Shown piece after piece: positions 33,181-44,722 of a DNA stretch of 64,000 bases. How positions within the stretch are numbered: the stretch's first letter is position 1; each line of letters starts with the position of its first letter. Made by a program: the position numbers and the translations under genes. Source of the DNA: Ottelia alismoides. Taxonomy: Eukaryota > Streptophyta > Magnoliopsida > Alismatales > Hydrocharitaceae. Location: contig JAZKJV010011598.1 in assembly GCA_037367405.1 (NCBI GenBank), positions 1,054,001 to 1,118,000 on the forward strand. Direction: 5' to 3'. The notes beneath the pieces are model-generated. The model was not told the DNA's origin, did not search any database, and saw nothing but the letters and a program-made list of their open reading frames with translations.

Positions 33181-34474
33181 GAATCTCCCTCAGCACGGCT
33201 TTGAATGAAAAGAGTCCTAGTAACATCCAAAAGATGATGGTGTTTTCGTTCAGCCACCCGTTCTGTTGAGAATTATAAGCACAAGATGTCTAATGCACAA
33301 TACCATAGAATCTAAGAAATTGGGAAAGTTGAGTACTGTAAAATTCTAGCGCATTATCTGAACGTATAAACTTGACATTTGCTGAAAAGATATTATTATT
33401 TCATTAATAAAGGACTGAATAACAGGACCAACATCAGACTTGTTCTTATGAAGAAAGATCCAAGACAATCTCGAAAACTTGTCAACTACAACAAGATAAA
33501 ACCTATGCCCCTGATGATCTAGGGCACGACTGGGACCTCAAATATCAAAATGAATTAACTCAAACAGACTATGACTACTTCAACCCTGATGACTCTGAAA
33601 TGTAAACCGATGATGCTTCCCAAGTTGGCAGGCCGCACTGAAAGGTAGAGCGAGGAGAAATCTGTGGAAGAACGTGACAACTTGTGCAGAGGAAGACGAT
33701 CAAATCGAAGATGCCACACATAGGGAGAAATAGATCCAGCGCGAAGAGAAGAAGCACCGACATAAGGAGATTGTACCGGTCTGTAGAGACCTTGCTCACG
33801 GCCAGATTTAATCACTCTACCTGTAAGAATGTCCTGAAACACAAGAGCAGAAGGGTCAAATATGGTACAACAATGTAAATCCTTGGTGATTTGACTAATT
33901 GATAGTAAATTCATTGAGAATTTAAGAGCGTAGAGAACATTCTCAAGTCGCATTGCGGGAGTTAACTGCACCTCCCACTGACCAGTAATGGGCGAGTGTG
34001 TCCCATCTGCTATCACAACTAAACAACCTGATTGAGTCGGTCTGTAGGTACTAAATTGTCATCTGTCACCACATAGATGATGGGATGCTCTTGAATTCAT
34101 AATCCATTCTGACAAATCTGCCCTGTAACAGCTAGTAAAAGCATAAGCTATACATGAAGTGGACGTTGATGCTGAGGCAGCTACCTCTGAGGATCCTGAA
34201 GGAGAGCTGGTTGACCCAGGAATAGGCATGATCTCCCTGAGTCGCACCACAAGTTCATCAAATCTCTGATCAGAAACATGTGATGGACTCCCAACCTGTT
34301 GAGTCTGCTCTGTAACTCGAGCTGAAACAGGAAACCCATGCTTAGAGTAGTAGCATGTTTCCTCAGAGTAGTCTGACCTGTGGCAGTAGGTGCACGGCTA
34401 ACGAGGTCGACCACCCCATCCCCTGCCACGATTAGGGGCCCCTCTACCACGATACGGTGTAGGGCCTCCCCTAC
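33181..34474 (-). pseudogene. Copia-7 gag end, protease and integrase remnant
   Basis: On the minus strand from 34474: the gag C-terminus rich in Arg and Gly, then LVVRLREIMPIPGS. The protease region WIMNSRASHHLCGD (34100-34060) has NSRA where DSGA is expected. It continues with QLTPAMRLENVLYALKFSMNLLSISQ and the pre-integrase domain YVWHLRFDRLPLHKLS. The integrase core (33540-33240) is broken by stops. Same order and spacing as copia-5 at 26500-27700. Confidence 0.83.
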
Positions 34475-34489
34475 CACGAGATGCAACCA

Positions 34490-34805
34490 TTTTTTTGAAT
34501 GAAAACACAGGTGGTCTCCCAAGTTGGGACCCCCCTCAAAAAGTGTGTATAATATTTATATATCCTATACGTTCACAGTGTTACATAATCCAAGAGCTAC
34601 ACAAAGCTTTACAATGTTCTATCACATTTTCATACTAAAAACTATTCCCCCAAAAAATCGCGTCATCCTGCGCTCACCAAATAGCCCAAATCACCGCGAA
34701 GGGAAGCACACTGTCCTCATGACTGAATCTACATACAGAACATATATCCCTCCAGAAGCCCGCACAATCCTGAGCACCAAGCCAAGCAATACACGTCCTC
34801 CACCT
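34490..34805 (-). mobile_element. 316-bp LINE fragment of a second L1 family
   Basis: The poly(T) at 34490-34496 and a tail with cccaagttgggacccccctc differ from the LINE-1 to LINE-4 tail. The coding part, read on the minus strand, resembles the C-terminus of L1 ORF2 (zf-RVT, FAVIWAIW). The 15-bp flanks cacgagatgcaacca (34475-34489) and cacgagatgcggcca (34806-34820) match at 13 of 15 positions, which defines the insertion. Confidence 0.8.
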
Positions 34806-34820
34806 CACGAGATGCGGCCA

Positions 34821-35443
34821 TAGCTGAAGATCTGAGACTGTAGGGTACAGCCAGAGGATATAGAGAGCCTACTCAATCTACGATATGCCTCCTCCATTAA
34901 AGGTATGGTGGCATCAATAAGAATCTGAGCTCGAGGTCAAGAGCTGCTAGAAAGACCCCCGTCATCACAGAGTCCCTCTAAGGCTTGAGTTGCTCTTGCA
35001 TAGCAGTCAAGGGAATGTAACCATGGAGCTTCTCAAACATACCCCTTAAAAATGTGTAGAGGGTACGGAGGGGGCGACCATTCTGCTTTGATGTAACAAT
35101 ATCGTGCTGAAGCTACAGTATCTTCAACTCATTCTTTACCAGAGAGTATGTAGCAGCGAGAATGTCCCACATAGCCTTTGCAATAAGCTGACTCAGTATA
35201 TCGTTAGCTATCTCTGTTGACACGGTCCCAGATAACCACACACATGCATATGCATCATCTGCCTCCCATAAGGCATTTACCCCAATCTTGTCACTTGGAT
35301 CCTCCATCGTGAGGATGTGCTTCTTGTCATTGCACTGCATTAAACTCATGAACTGCATGACCCACAGTTCCATCCATCTTGATGATGGATGTTAGACCTT
35401 TGAAGGCACCCAGGGATGAAACATCAGCTTTGTTGCCAGACAT
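34821..35443 (-). pseudogene. Copia-7 gag (N-terminal part)
   Basis: The ATG at 35443 gives MSGNKADVSSLGAFKG, followed after a stop near 35330 by the UBN2/gag core (MEDPSDKIGVNALWEADDAYACVWLSGTV, with AMWDILAATYSLV near 35150). The copia-3 remnant at 18330-18160 is a second, worse copy of the same start. The frame breaks again before the LINE fragment at 34805. Confidence 0.8.
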
Positions 35444-35484
35444 GATGACAACTATCTTCAAGACTGGGTCTGCAACAAGTAAGA

Positions 35485-38400
35485 TGTAACATCCGGATCC
35501 GAATGAACTCAAGCTCCTGTCAAAAAAAGGATGTTGCAAGCAAGTTTGGATCTCCAAAGTAGAGATATTCAAAGGTACATATCTCTCTCCTCTTTGTTCT
35601 CATTAAAGTCAATGTTGAAGTTTCTAATTCAGTTTTTTTTGTTGCTAACCATCAGGTATTTTATCTATTGTTGTATGTTAGATAAAGCCACAAAATCCCT
35701 CCAAACTTAAAGGATCAAAGGTATAATCTTTAACCCTCCTCTTGCTGCCTTCCATGCATGATTCAATACCTTAAATTACCTCTGAAATTAGATGAGAATG
35801 TGAAGTTTTACATGGAATTCATTAAAACTTTTCATCAATTATATATGCTCTTGATTTCTTAAAATTTTGAGGATAAAAATTTGGGTTTAGCATGCAAATT
35901 AACCTAAGTCAAGCCATTAATTAGCTAGAAATTTTAGCACAGAAAAATAGAAATTTGGGGAAAATGACATGCATTTTCTTATGGAATCCTGAGAAGGATT
36001 AAGCAATTCATAAATAAAGAATCTAATATAAGTAACCGAGCCTCTAAAATTCCTAAAAAAAACTCAACCTCAAAACTGGATGACTTACCTAGCAAGACTC
36101 CTATTAATCAACTGCACGTTCTTTACATCAAGGACATGCTCAATTACTATTTTTAATGATAAAGAGAGTCCTAAAGTCGATCATAAGATACTTTGATGCA
36201 TTTATGACTAAAGATGCATTATTTTTGGATGAAATCCTAATAAGGATGATGTCAATGCTTATAGACTGAACATAATTCATATCAAAATAATGTCATATCC
36301 CCCAACAGATGAGCTATAGACAACAGCTCGAGATTGTGAGTTATTCTAAACATAACAAGCATTAGACCACACCAACCAAGAATTCCAACAGCTAACATGG
36401 AGGTTTACAGAGTGATTGTTATGAAATTGCTCGAAGAGATAATCATGTGCCATTAACCTCCATATGTTTGGTCCAAGGTGGAAAACAATATTGTATCTAT
36501 GAAAAATGCAGTATAATATCATAATTTGGTTGCATGGGTAGAGGCTCCTATAAGAACATATGCCCTAAGGATCTATCCATATAGCTTTTACAGTTGCTTG
36601 AGTCGCAATGTGAGGAGGTTTCATCCAGGTTGCAAACTAAAATTTGTCATGGGTTTCTTGTTTACAGGAAAACCTGTATAATATACATATGCACAAATGG
36701 TGAAACCCAGAGATTCCTTGCTGAGGAAATCATAATGTATATGGGTAACATTATAACAACATCCTAGAGTAACCCATGAACTAATCTACTTTGCTATCTA
36801 CACGAGCAATGTCCAAGCAATTCACAGTGATATGTAATAGCTTCCCGATAACCCCTTTATATTATATAGCATTGACATCTTCTGAGAATTCATCTTTTAA
36901 AATATTAGAACTCTTCTCTCAAAGTTAACAAATGATTTCTCAAGATCTTTACGAATAAGAAATCATCAATCAATTGATCATTATGTATAGTCTATTATTC
37001 ATACAATCTATTATATATATAGGATGTTATGGCAAATGATCAGAAAACACCCCTCCTTTGATGTCTCAACTGGAACTGGTACAATTGAGACATTATTCTT
37101 GTTTAGATACCATATAAAACAAAATAATAAAGACTAGCTAGATCCATATCCAAAGCATAGATGGTGATCTTGTGATTTTAGAAATAATAAGACGTGACCA
37201 CAAAGACCGATCATCTTCATAAATTAATCTTTTAGGTATACTCTACTATTTATACATATCATCAAAGATAGGTAGTGACAAAATACCTAGAATTGTAAAG
37301 TCGACCATTGAAGAGATTGAGAAATGATGGGGTAGGTGAATAAGTGAAATCAATGATGAATCAGTTGAATCAATAAGATCGTTGATAAAAAAAGACATAG
37401 ATCTGTACAGTCAACCGCAGCAGAGATTGAGAAAGGTTGAGCAATCAAGTCAGCGTTGGTGATTCATTGATGACTAATAATTAAGAGTGCCAGTCATGGT
37501 GACCTTTACGCCTGGTTGTGCGAGGGTGCGGTGACCCTCAGCTGGGTGGGAGATTAGGAAGCCCAGTTAGGGCAGCGGTCGCTTAATGCGCGGGTCTAGG
37601 ATCCCAGTCTTTTTCTCGGATTTTTTTCGCGAGCGCTCGCAGTTTTTACGCCTCTCTGGGATCCACAGGTTTTTTTTAAAGACCAGTTCCGCTGACCCGT
37701 GTTCTTTAGGGTACCTAGGCTGGAGGACCCTTGGTTTTTTTTCGAGCTCGTTAGCCCGTACCGGTCGGGCCGGTTTTTCTTTTAGAGCGACTTTTCTGGG
37801 AAGTCTCTCTCACCCGTCTCAGTGGCGTAGTTTTGGAGTAGACCTATCCCTCTATTGGACCGCCTTCCAATTAGAGGGCGAGACGGAAGAGCCTCTTTTG
37901 TAGGCTACTTCACCGCTTGAGTTTTTGTTTACTTTTCACCAACACACTTGGCGATGCTACATCAAATCATCCATGTATACATCTGAATCCTCTATGGCTA
38001 AATCTGAATCAGTTACAGTTGAATCTGGAAAAGTTACAATTGAGATTGGATTGAGTCACAATTGAGTTTGACTAAAGTTGAATTACAGTCGAACTTGTTA
38101 CATGGGAGCTTGGTTACAGTTGAGTTGGTTCAGTTAAGTTGAACTAGTTACTTTTCCACCAATAATTCCTGACAAAGAGAAAAGACCATATCATGAAAAT
38201 CATCCTTATCAGACTACAAGCTACTATCACAGTTGTTTGAAATAGCTAGTGGACGTGTTGGGAACTTAGTTAGGATGCATTTTACTCCACCGCATGCCTA
38301 CGGAGGCACCCCAACCCTAAGGTTTCCTTACTGCCTTAGAGTCATAGTGTGAGGTCTTACTAAACCAAGACCACCGACTATCCACTAAGCTTAAGAAATT

Positions 38401-39389
38401 CAACAAGAAAGAATCAAAACATCAGACTCATCATCTACGCTTACTATGGTCTATCCACATGACTCACAAACATCAAAAGAGACCTGAATCATCTCAACTA
38501 TGTCAAATCATTAAATACTCACGAAAACTGGGTCATCTCAATTATGATAGGCATTGAATAAGTAATTGAAACTTGAAATTGATGGGGAAGAACGGAAATC
38601 ATATACATTTTTATACTGGAGTCATACCTTAGAATCATAATATGAGATCACACTCGGATCAAGATCCCAGATTATCCACTAAATCTGAGAGATTAGATAA
38701 AGACCAAGAATAAAGACTCAAAACCCACATCTCCAAGATCCATTAAACATGATCTATAATTAAGTAAAAGATGATAGTTTAAATATGGATCATATAATCT
38801 ATATATCAAAATGATAAATATTGGGAAATTAGGGTAGGATAACTAAGTCAGGAAATTCACTTGCTGAATAACTAGAAAACTTGTTTCATTGCCAATAGCT
38901 CTAAATTTAATTGCTAAGCCTTACTTACTTGCTTTCTTTTGGAGCCACTAAAATTTCCTGTTACTTCTAATTAATAAGATTTACTCAACATTTGTTGATG
39001 TTCTTTTCTCCCTATTGCATGGATTGTAGGCAAAATACCTGCACCGTGGTATTGGGAGAGTTGAACGTCAGTTTCTGAAGCAAAATATATCAGGTATGTA
39101 TGCTATAGTTAGTTCAAGGTATTATTAAATGCTTTTATTTCTCTTCTGATATAATTGGGATGCATGTGCATAATGTAATTTCTGTTATTACATGTTAACT
39201 GCTATGGATATTTATGCAATATAATTGTGACATACTGTAGTTCTGTGACTTATTAGTAAATTTGTGAATGTCATTCGTAAAAAAAAAATTCCCCAAATTT
39301 CCAATCCTTTAATGTGATCTTTAGCGAACGTGATACTACAGGTGATATGTAAACGGGTATCCCAGATCCGAGAAGGAACGGGCCTCACA
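35485..39389 (+). repeat. Tekay-family solo LTR (3905 bp) with perfect target duplication
   Basis: It begins TGTAACATCC and ends CTCACA. It is flanked on both sides by taaga (35480-35484 and 39390-39394), the 5-bp duplication made by retroviral-type integration. It is collinear with the 4152-bp LTR at 53731-57882: the GGTATAATC..CTTGCTGCC region, the GC-rich block (37492-37950), the TAGTGGACGTGTTGGG block (38252) and the GTAAACGGGTA end. No internal region remains, so it arose by recombination between the two LTRs of a former full element. It lies in the leader of copia-7. Confidence 0.95.
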
Positions 39390-39789
39390 TAAGACATGCG
39401 TCTACACTGACATATGGGAAGATGATTGTGGGTATAGACTCATATCACAACATCTTCTATTCGTTGGAGGAACCTTTGGGTAACTAGGTTGTTTTAGACG
39501 ATTACGTCACATTTTAGAGACCCAAGAACATGCCTAACCAGAGATGGCACCAACGGGCAGGAGCGACTAGGCGGTAGGCACGAGCGACTGGCGGCGGCGG
39601 AAGCAGTTGGCAGCAGGCAGGAGCGGCGGCAGGCAACAGCCGCTGCCGGTGGGATGCTACTGGGCGGCGACCCACGGCCCCCGAGCAATGGGTGGCGGCA
39701 GCGACGCTAAGGAGATGGGCGGCGCGGGTGCGCGCTAGGGCTTTTGGTGAGGCAGGGCTCTAGGGCACAGGCTCCGGTCTAGGATCGTA

Positions 39790-39801
39790 GCTCTGATACC
39801 A
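39790..39801 (-). other. Copia-7 primer-binding site
   Basis: TGGTATCAGAGC on the minus strand (gctctgatacca on the plus strand), the intact site complementary to the 3' end of initiator tRNA-Met, immediately after the LTR end TTCCACA. Confidence 0.9.
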
Positions 39802-39940
39802 TGTGGAAAGTTGTAAAAATGAAAAGTGATATTCAACGTAGCCCTAGAGCTCTCTTATATTCTCTAAAGAAAAATTAAATAAAGTAGATTGAAGAAATAG
39901 AAAAATATAAAATAGATACAGAAATATAAGTATGTCAATA
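39802..39940 (-). repeat. Copia-7 5' LTR (about 139 bp)
   Basis: On the minus strand it runs from TATTGACATAC to TTTCCACA and includes TATAAGAGAGCTCTAGGGC, matching the 143-bp LTR of copia-9. The first dinucleotide has decayed from TG to TA. Confidence 0.8.
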
Positions 39941-40770
39941 GATGGGAAGTGTTCATAGCCAAGGGATACACACAGAGAGAAGGCGATTAAGATGATACAT
40001 TCTCTCATGTGGCCATGTGGTAGACCCTTATCAAAATAGTTATCAAGGTTTGAACACTCACAGCTCCATCTCTTAGACTAGGTTCCCTCCATTGCACCCA
40101 ACCAGTTGCCTTAATGGTGAGATTTAGCAACTTTGAAGTGTCGTCCTTAGATAAGACATGGGCGCATACCATCATACCCTTCGTTTTGATAACATCCCCT
40201 ATAAATGAACGGCCAATAGCACAACATATGTCTTCCATCACATATGCAAGGCATTGGCCATCCCTTCTGCATACACCAACGAGTATCCGGCTCTCGAGTC
40301 CCTCCACCACGGGGACATGTGCTTTAGGCCTTCAATTCTGAGATCGATTGCAGCAATATTGCCGATGACCATTCTGCCCACACGCGAAGTATCTAACAGG
40401 GTCTCTGCATGATCTCGCTAAATGTGCACGGCTACCACAATGAAGACACACCCCTTGGAAGCGCCTCACCCCCTCAGTAGTCTCCCTCCATGCTTGAGCA
40501 TTTGACGTCACATGCTGAGAATGGCAGCGATGTTGAACCACTGTCCAGCCCCCCTCGTCCCTCATTCCCCCCTCTCCTCAACAAAGTATGCAAGTTATTC
40601 ATTCTACATGGTATTAATGCTACAATTCTAGGAATGCATTCTGTACCCACCTTGTTCTCTCTTTAATTTCTCCCCTCTCAGGACCTAGCCACCAGAGGAT
40701 GATATGCCACCACCAGAAAAGCCCTAACCGCCTTCTAGGGGTTTTTCCAACCCCTAGCATGATTCATGAT
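39941..40770 (-). pseudogene. L1 LINE ORF1 remnant with paired zinc knuckles
   Basis: On the minus strand, 40565-40332 encodes GWTVVQHRCHSQ followed by two CCHC knuckles, CLHCGSRAHLARSC and FACGQNGHRQYCC, the hallmark of plant L1 ORF1. The frame at 40310-40005 (GLESRILVGVCRRD onward) would be the following ORF1 region. Sequence up to 40770 resembles the leader of such an element. No ORF2 is attached. Confidence 0.7.
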
Positions 40771-41202
40771 GCCTCTCAATTGCTTTTAATAAAAAGACAA
40801 TTTAGTATGATTTAACCGAATACCATAAGAATGTTGTGCATCTGGAAAGGTGTCCTGACCATTTCAAAGGCATTGGGATGGATAGATAAAATTCATTTTT
40901 ATTTATCAACTGCAAAAAGTTTACTAAATCAAACATCAGAATTGAAAAAATGCCTTCATCACCAAACAAAACAATGATTCTTCATTAAAATGTGTGCAAA
41001 GACATCCAAAATTCCAAGCCATCTCCCAGTCTCTACGTAGCATTACATGTCTAGTCCAATTCAATGCATTTATTTTTTGTGGGAAGCCTGTCAACGAATC
41101 CATTTTATCAAGGCAAGGTTTGACATTACCATTAAAGTACATTGTGCATATTATTTGTAACATCCCAACAAACACCACAAAGCAAAATAATGTGAAACTA
41201 AC
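40771..41202 (-). other. CDPK intron start
   Basis: AT-rich intron beginning with GTTAG at 41202 on the minus strand. No repeat recognised. This intron extends to 19767, about 21.4 kb. Confidence 0.7.
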
Positions 41203-41318
41203 CCTCAAAGCCATCTTCTTTAACTTATTCATTGCAGAGAACTGCTTAAGACGAGAAAGAACAGCAGGATCTAATGCTCTGTCAGGCGCAACTCCATGTT
41301 TGCAAATCCACGGATGAC
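41203..41318 (-). CDS. CPK: CDPK exon: kinase end and autoinhibitory junction (116 bp)
   Basis: It encodes [16 protein letters not shown], the last part of the kinase domain, and [20 protein letters not shown], the pseudosubstrate junction that holds the kinase inactive until calcium binds the EF hands. It is bounded by TATAG before 41318 and GTTAGT after 41203. The first two bases complete a TGT codon begun by the exon at 50952 (EVLC-HPWI). The length of 116 bp is the standard size of this CDPK exon. It closely resembles group II CDPKs. No mutation suggests loss of function. Confidence 0.95.
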
Positions 41319-41800
41319 CTATAACACAACCAAAGTCTTATTCAGGAGAAAAACATAAAACATGCAAATAATCAGATAGATAAAAACTATTGCCTCAGAA
41401 TGTATTGATGATCGTTATTAAGATGTCTTACAGAATATTACATATACACTGATTAAACATCGTCACATAAAAGTCAACACAGTGAGCACATAGAGTTGGA
41501 GTTTGTCCTTTCCTAATTCCGTAACTCAAAAGATCTGTCCTTCCCCAACAACAGGTCAAAAAGAACTCATGACAACTCTCTCCCGAATTGACCAATCTTC
41601 CAGATTATATATTTCCTCTAGTCACTTCCTTTCCCCCACCCTAGATTCCCATAAAGAGACCCGAATTTCCACTATCAAGTACACAAATTCACAATTTAAC
41701 CATCATAACCAGGCCATAACAATTACCGATAGAGAAGATACAAAGAGCACCGGACATCTTAAGCCACTATATAAAAAGTAACTCCTCGAGAATCGAACCC
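41319..41800 (-). other. CDPK intron sequence next to copia-8
   Basis: The acceptor side of the 9.6-kb intron. Sequence after the primer site at 41812-41801 may include leader of copia-8, but no gag frame is visible and the point where copia sequence ends is unclear. Confidence 0.5.
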
Positions 41801-41812
41801 GCTATGATACCA
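41801..41812 (-). other. Copia-8 primer-binding site, one change
   Basis: TGGTATCATAGC on the minus strand differs from TGGTATCAGAGC by one base. It directly follows the LTR end at 41813. Confidence 0.75.
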
Positions 41813-41862
41813 GGTAAGAAAATATGATGTGGAAGCATATCAGAGAAATAAAGATAAAACTT

Positions 41863-44451
41863 TTTTTTTGAGGCTCAAAAAGGGGGAAACACTCGTTGGT
41901 GCTCGCCCCATCATTATATATTAACTAAAGAGAAAGGCGAGAGATACTTACAGGGGGAAAGAGGGGAGGAAAGACGGAAAGGGAGAATAATAATACAAGG
42001 TAGACAAACGGCAAGCAAATGCCGTGACCCAATTAACTACACCAGTCTGATATAAATCTACTAGCCAAAATGATCACGTTCTCCCTATAAAAACGCATCC
42101 CCGAGAAGATAGCCTCGTTTCGTGCACGCCAAATGGACCAGAGCCGCGCGATGGGGCCCAACAAATCAGATCTAACCCTCGTCCTGTTGGACCAAAGGAT
42201 GCCGCAAAAATCTTCAATATTATCCGCGCGAGCCCAAGCAACGTCGTCCCAGACCCTCGCAACCAAGATACAGTGAAAGAAGAGGTGGTCGGCCGTTTCT
42301 TCAGTATCCCCGCAAAGATGACACATGACGCTAGAGTGTGGAAGGTACTTGGCGCAGCGATCCCGGGTCATCAAACGCCGATGACAAAGCACCCATAAGA
42401 AGAAGGCGATGCGTGCCGGCAAACGAAGCCCCCAGAAGAATGCACAGTCGCGCACCAGGGGAGTGGACAAAGCGGGGGTGGGAGAGAGCAGGGCCCTGAA
42501 CGCCTTGCGAGTGGAGAAAACCCCATCCTTCCAAGTCCAATGGTCCCGCAGAGCAGAGGGAGAGGCCGTAGAGGAAAGAGCCTCCAGCAGCGAGGCGAAT
42601 TCCATCGCACGCGGATCCGAAAGAACACCCGAGAACGTAGGGCACCAACAGCCGTTGGTCCAACAATCCGCGACCGAGGCTAGCCGATTCGACGCCAGAG
42701 CAAACAACCTCGGAAATCGCGTCTGAAAGGGACCTCCCCCCGACCAGTCGTCCAGCCAAAATTTGAAGACTGCACCCGTTCCAAGCACCGGGGTGAACAG
42801 CGCACGGTTCCTCCTTAACGTATCATAAACACAGCGCCAGAAATGAGAGGAGTGGACACGCCAATCCTCGCGCATAAAGCCGACCCAGTCGCTGCCCAAA
42901 AGCGTCCGCAGGACGTTACAAAGAAAAGAATCATCCTAGCCCTAGATTTTACTCACCCATTTCAGAAGTAAGGCGTCGTTGACGCGATCCAAGCTTCGGA
43001 CGCCAAGACCACCGGACCTCTTTGGCATGGTTACCACATCCCAGGCGACCAAATGAACACCTCTGTCGCTTCCGTCCGAGCGACCCCATAAGAATCGCTG
43101 CATACATTTTTCCAAGCGTACCCGAATTCCCACGGGTATTTTACGAACCGATAGGAAGTAAATCGGGATAGAAGAAAGGACGGATTTAAGAAGGACAAGA
43201 CGACCACCCCGGGAAAGCAAGGCGGCCCTCCACCCCGCCAGACGCGCCTCCAGCCGCTCCGTGATAGCCCGCCAACCATTAGAATGGGCCCGCCCAACCG
43301 AAAGAGGAACACCAAGATAAGGGAGAGGAAGCTCCCCAATTCGAGAGCCAAGCAAACGGCTACACTCCTCCGCCTCCGACGTCGACATGCCGAAAGGCAC
43401 CACGATGCATTTGTCGGCGTTAGTCGACATCCTCGAAAGCTCACAGAAAATAGCAATAGTATGAGCCATCCCCGCCACCTCATCCGGACCCCCCTCAATG
43501 AAGCAAATCGTGTCGTCCGCGAATTGGATTAAAGGCACGCAAAACTCCCCCTTGCGGAATCCCGTAGTGAGGCCCGCATCAATGACGCGGTCAACCATAC
43601 GCGCCAACACGTCCGAGGCAAGAACGAAGAGGAGAGGCGCCAGGGGGCAGCCCTGACGCACCCCCCTGCGAGGCTGAAAAGAACCACCGACCGGCCGGCC
43701 GTTGATAAGCACAGAGCGCGATACCGTGGAGACACATCTGCGCATCCAAGCAATCCAGAGATTAGGGAATCCCCGCCTACGCAATGCGGACCAGAGGAAG
43801 CGCCAATCAATAGAATCGTAAGCCTTTGCTAAGTCGATCTTCCAAAGAAGCCCCTTCCTTTTTCCTTTCTTCCAATCAGCCACAATTTCCGAGGCGACGA
43901 GAATGCAATCCGCAATATGCCGACCCTTAATGAAGGCCCCTTGAACAGGCGAGATAAGGCCATCCAAGATCCGAGATAGCCGGTTGGCCAGAGTTTTGAC
44001 CACAATAAGATAAATAGCATTGGATACGGAGATAGGCCGAAAATCGTCAAAGCGAAGCGTCGGGGTCTTTTTAGGAATAAGCACAATATTTGCCAGGTTT
44101 ATACGATCGAAGCCGAAGTTACCATTACAGAATTCAGAGTCGACCTCGAAGACGTCCCCCGAAACAACGTCCCAGAAGTCCCGGTAAAAGGCGACGGGAA
44201 AACCGTCGGGTCCCGGGGAAGAATCGAGGTTCAAACCCCAACGGCAGCCTTAATCTCCTCCAAAGAAATAGGGCGAGTAAGGAAAGCGGAATCCTCGTCC
44301 GAAATATAGGGAGCCCCCGCCCCTAGCCAACGCCACCGCCGAGATGGGAGAGCAGAAGAAACACGACGGAAGTGGTCAGTGATGGCGTTGCCCATCTCGC
44401 AATCCCCCGTGAACACCTCATCATTGATGGAGATTGACCGAATAGAATTAA
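41863..44451 (-). mobile_element. LINE-4: 5'-truncated L1-type LINE
   Basis: Minus strand. Poly(T) at 41863-41869, then the family tail (gaggctc, gggggaaacactcgttggtgctcgcccc in pieces). It is truncated within the region between endonuclease and reverse transcriptase. The flanking duplication is at least aaaactt (41856-41862 and 44452-44458). It is inserted in the copia-8 LTR inside the 9.6-kb CDPK intron. Confidence 0.92.
42033..44416 (-). pseudogene. LINE-4 ORF2 (reverse transcriptase and zf-RVT), few lesions
   Basis: The frame at 44416-44231 covers the pre-polymerase linker. A frameshift at about 44235 leads to a 430-codon frame with SPGPDGFP, KIDLAKAYDSIDWRFLW, GVRQGCPLAPLLF and the catalytic FADDTICF. 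Two TAG stops at about 42942-42936 replace the two tryptophans expected in the W-G-W motif. The same frame then continues for 288 codons with the zf-RVT domain (CHLCGD, HLFFHC) to the stop at 42033. Apart from these lesions it is well preserved. Confidence 0.92.
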
Positions 44452-44722
44452 AAAACTTAGGAAGAACAACGGGATTTAACGTGGAACCCTACTCCCTAAG
44501 GAGCGAGATGAAACCACGGGAGAACGCCTCAAAGGGTTGATGTGTTCATTGAACTTTCTCACTGGATACATGGGGTGAGGGGCTTCTTATATAGCCCCCA
44601 CTAAGTCTCCACATCACACAAGTGGTAGATGTGGGACTAAACAACTAGATGTGGTAAATGGATCCTGGAGAGATTCATTTACCTATCTCCCACATAAGTG
44701 GCGCACAACATATACTCCAACA

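Larger units (their letters stand above)
33181..39940 (-). mobile_element. Copia-7: minus-strand Ty1/copia element, multiply interrupted
   Basis: On the minus strand: 5' LTR (39940-39802), intact primer-binding site, leader, gag start at 35443, protease, pre-integrase and integrase (to about 33181), where it is truncated before reverse transcriptase. Insertions: a Tekay solo LTR between leader and gag (35485-39389) and a LINE fragment within gag (34490-34805). Confidence 0.88.
41813..44722 (-). mobile_element. Copia-8 5' LTR, split by LINE-4
   Basis: On the minus strand the LTR starts TGTTGGAGTATATG at 44722, runs to 44452, is interrupted by LINE-4, and resumes from 41862 (TTTTATCTTTATTTCTCTGATATGC-like) to 41813. 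This split end matches the end of the copia-6 LTR (31520-31573) base by base with few differences. A primer site follows. The body of the element is missing. Confidence 0.85.
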
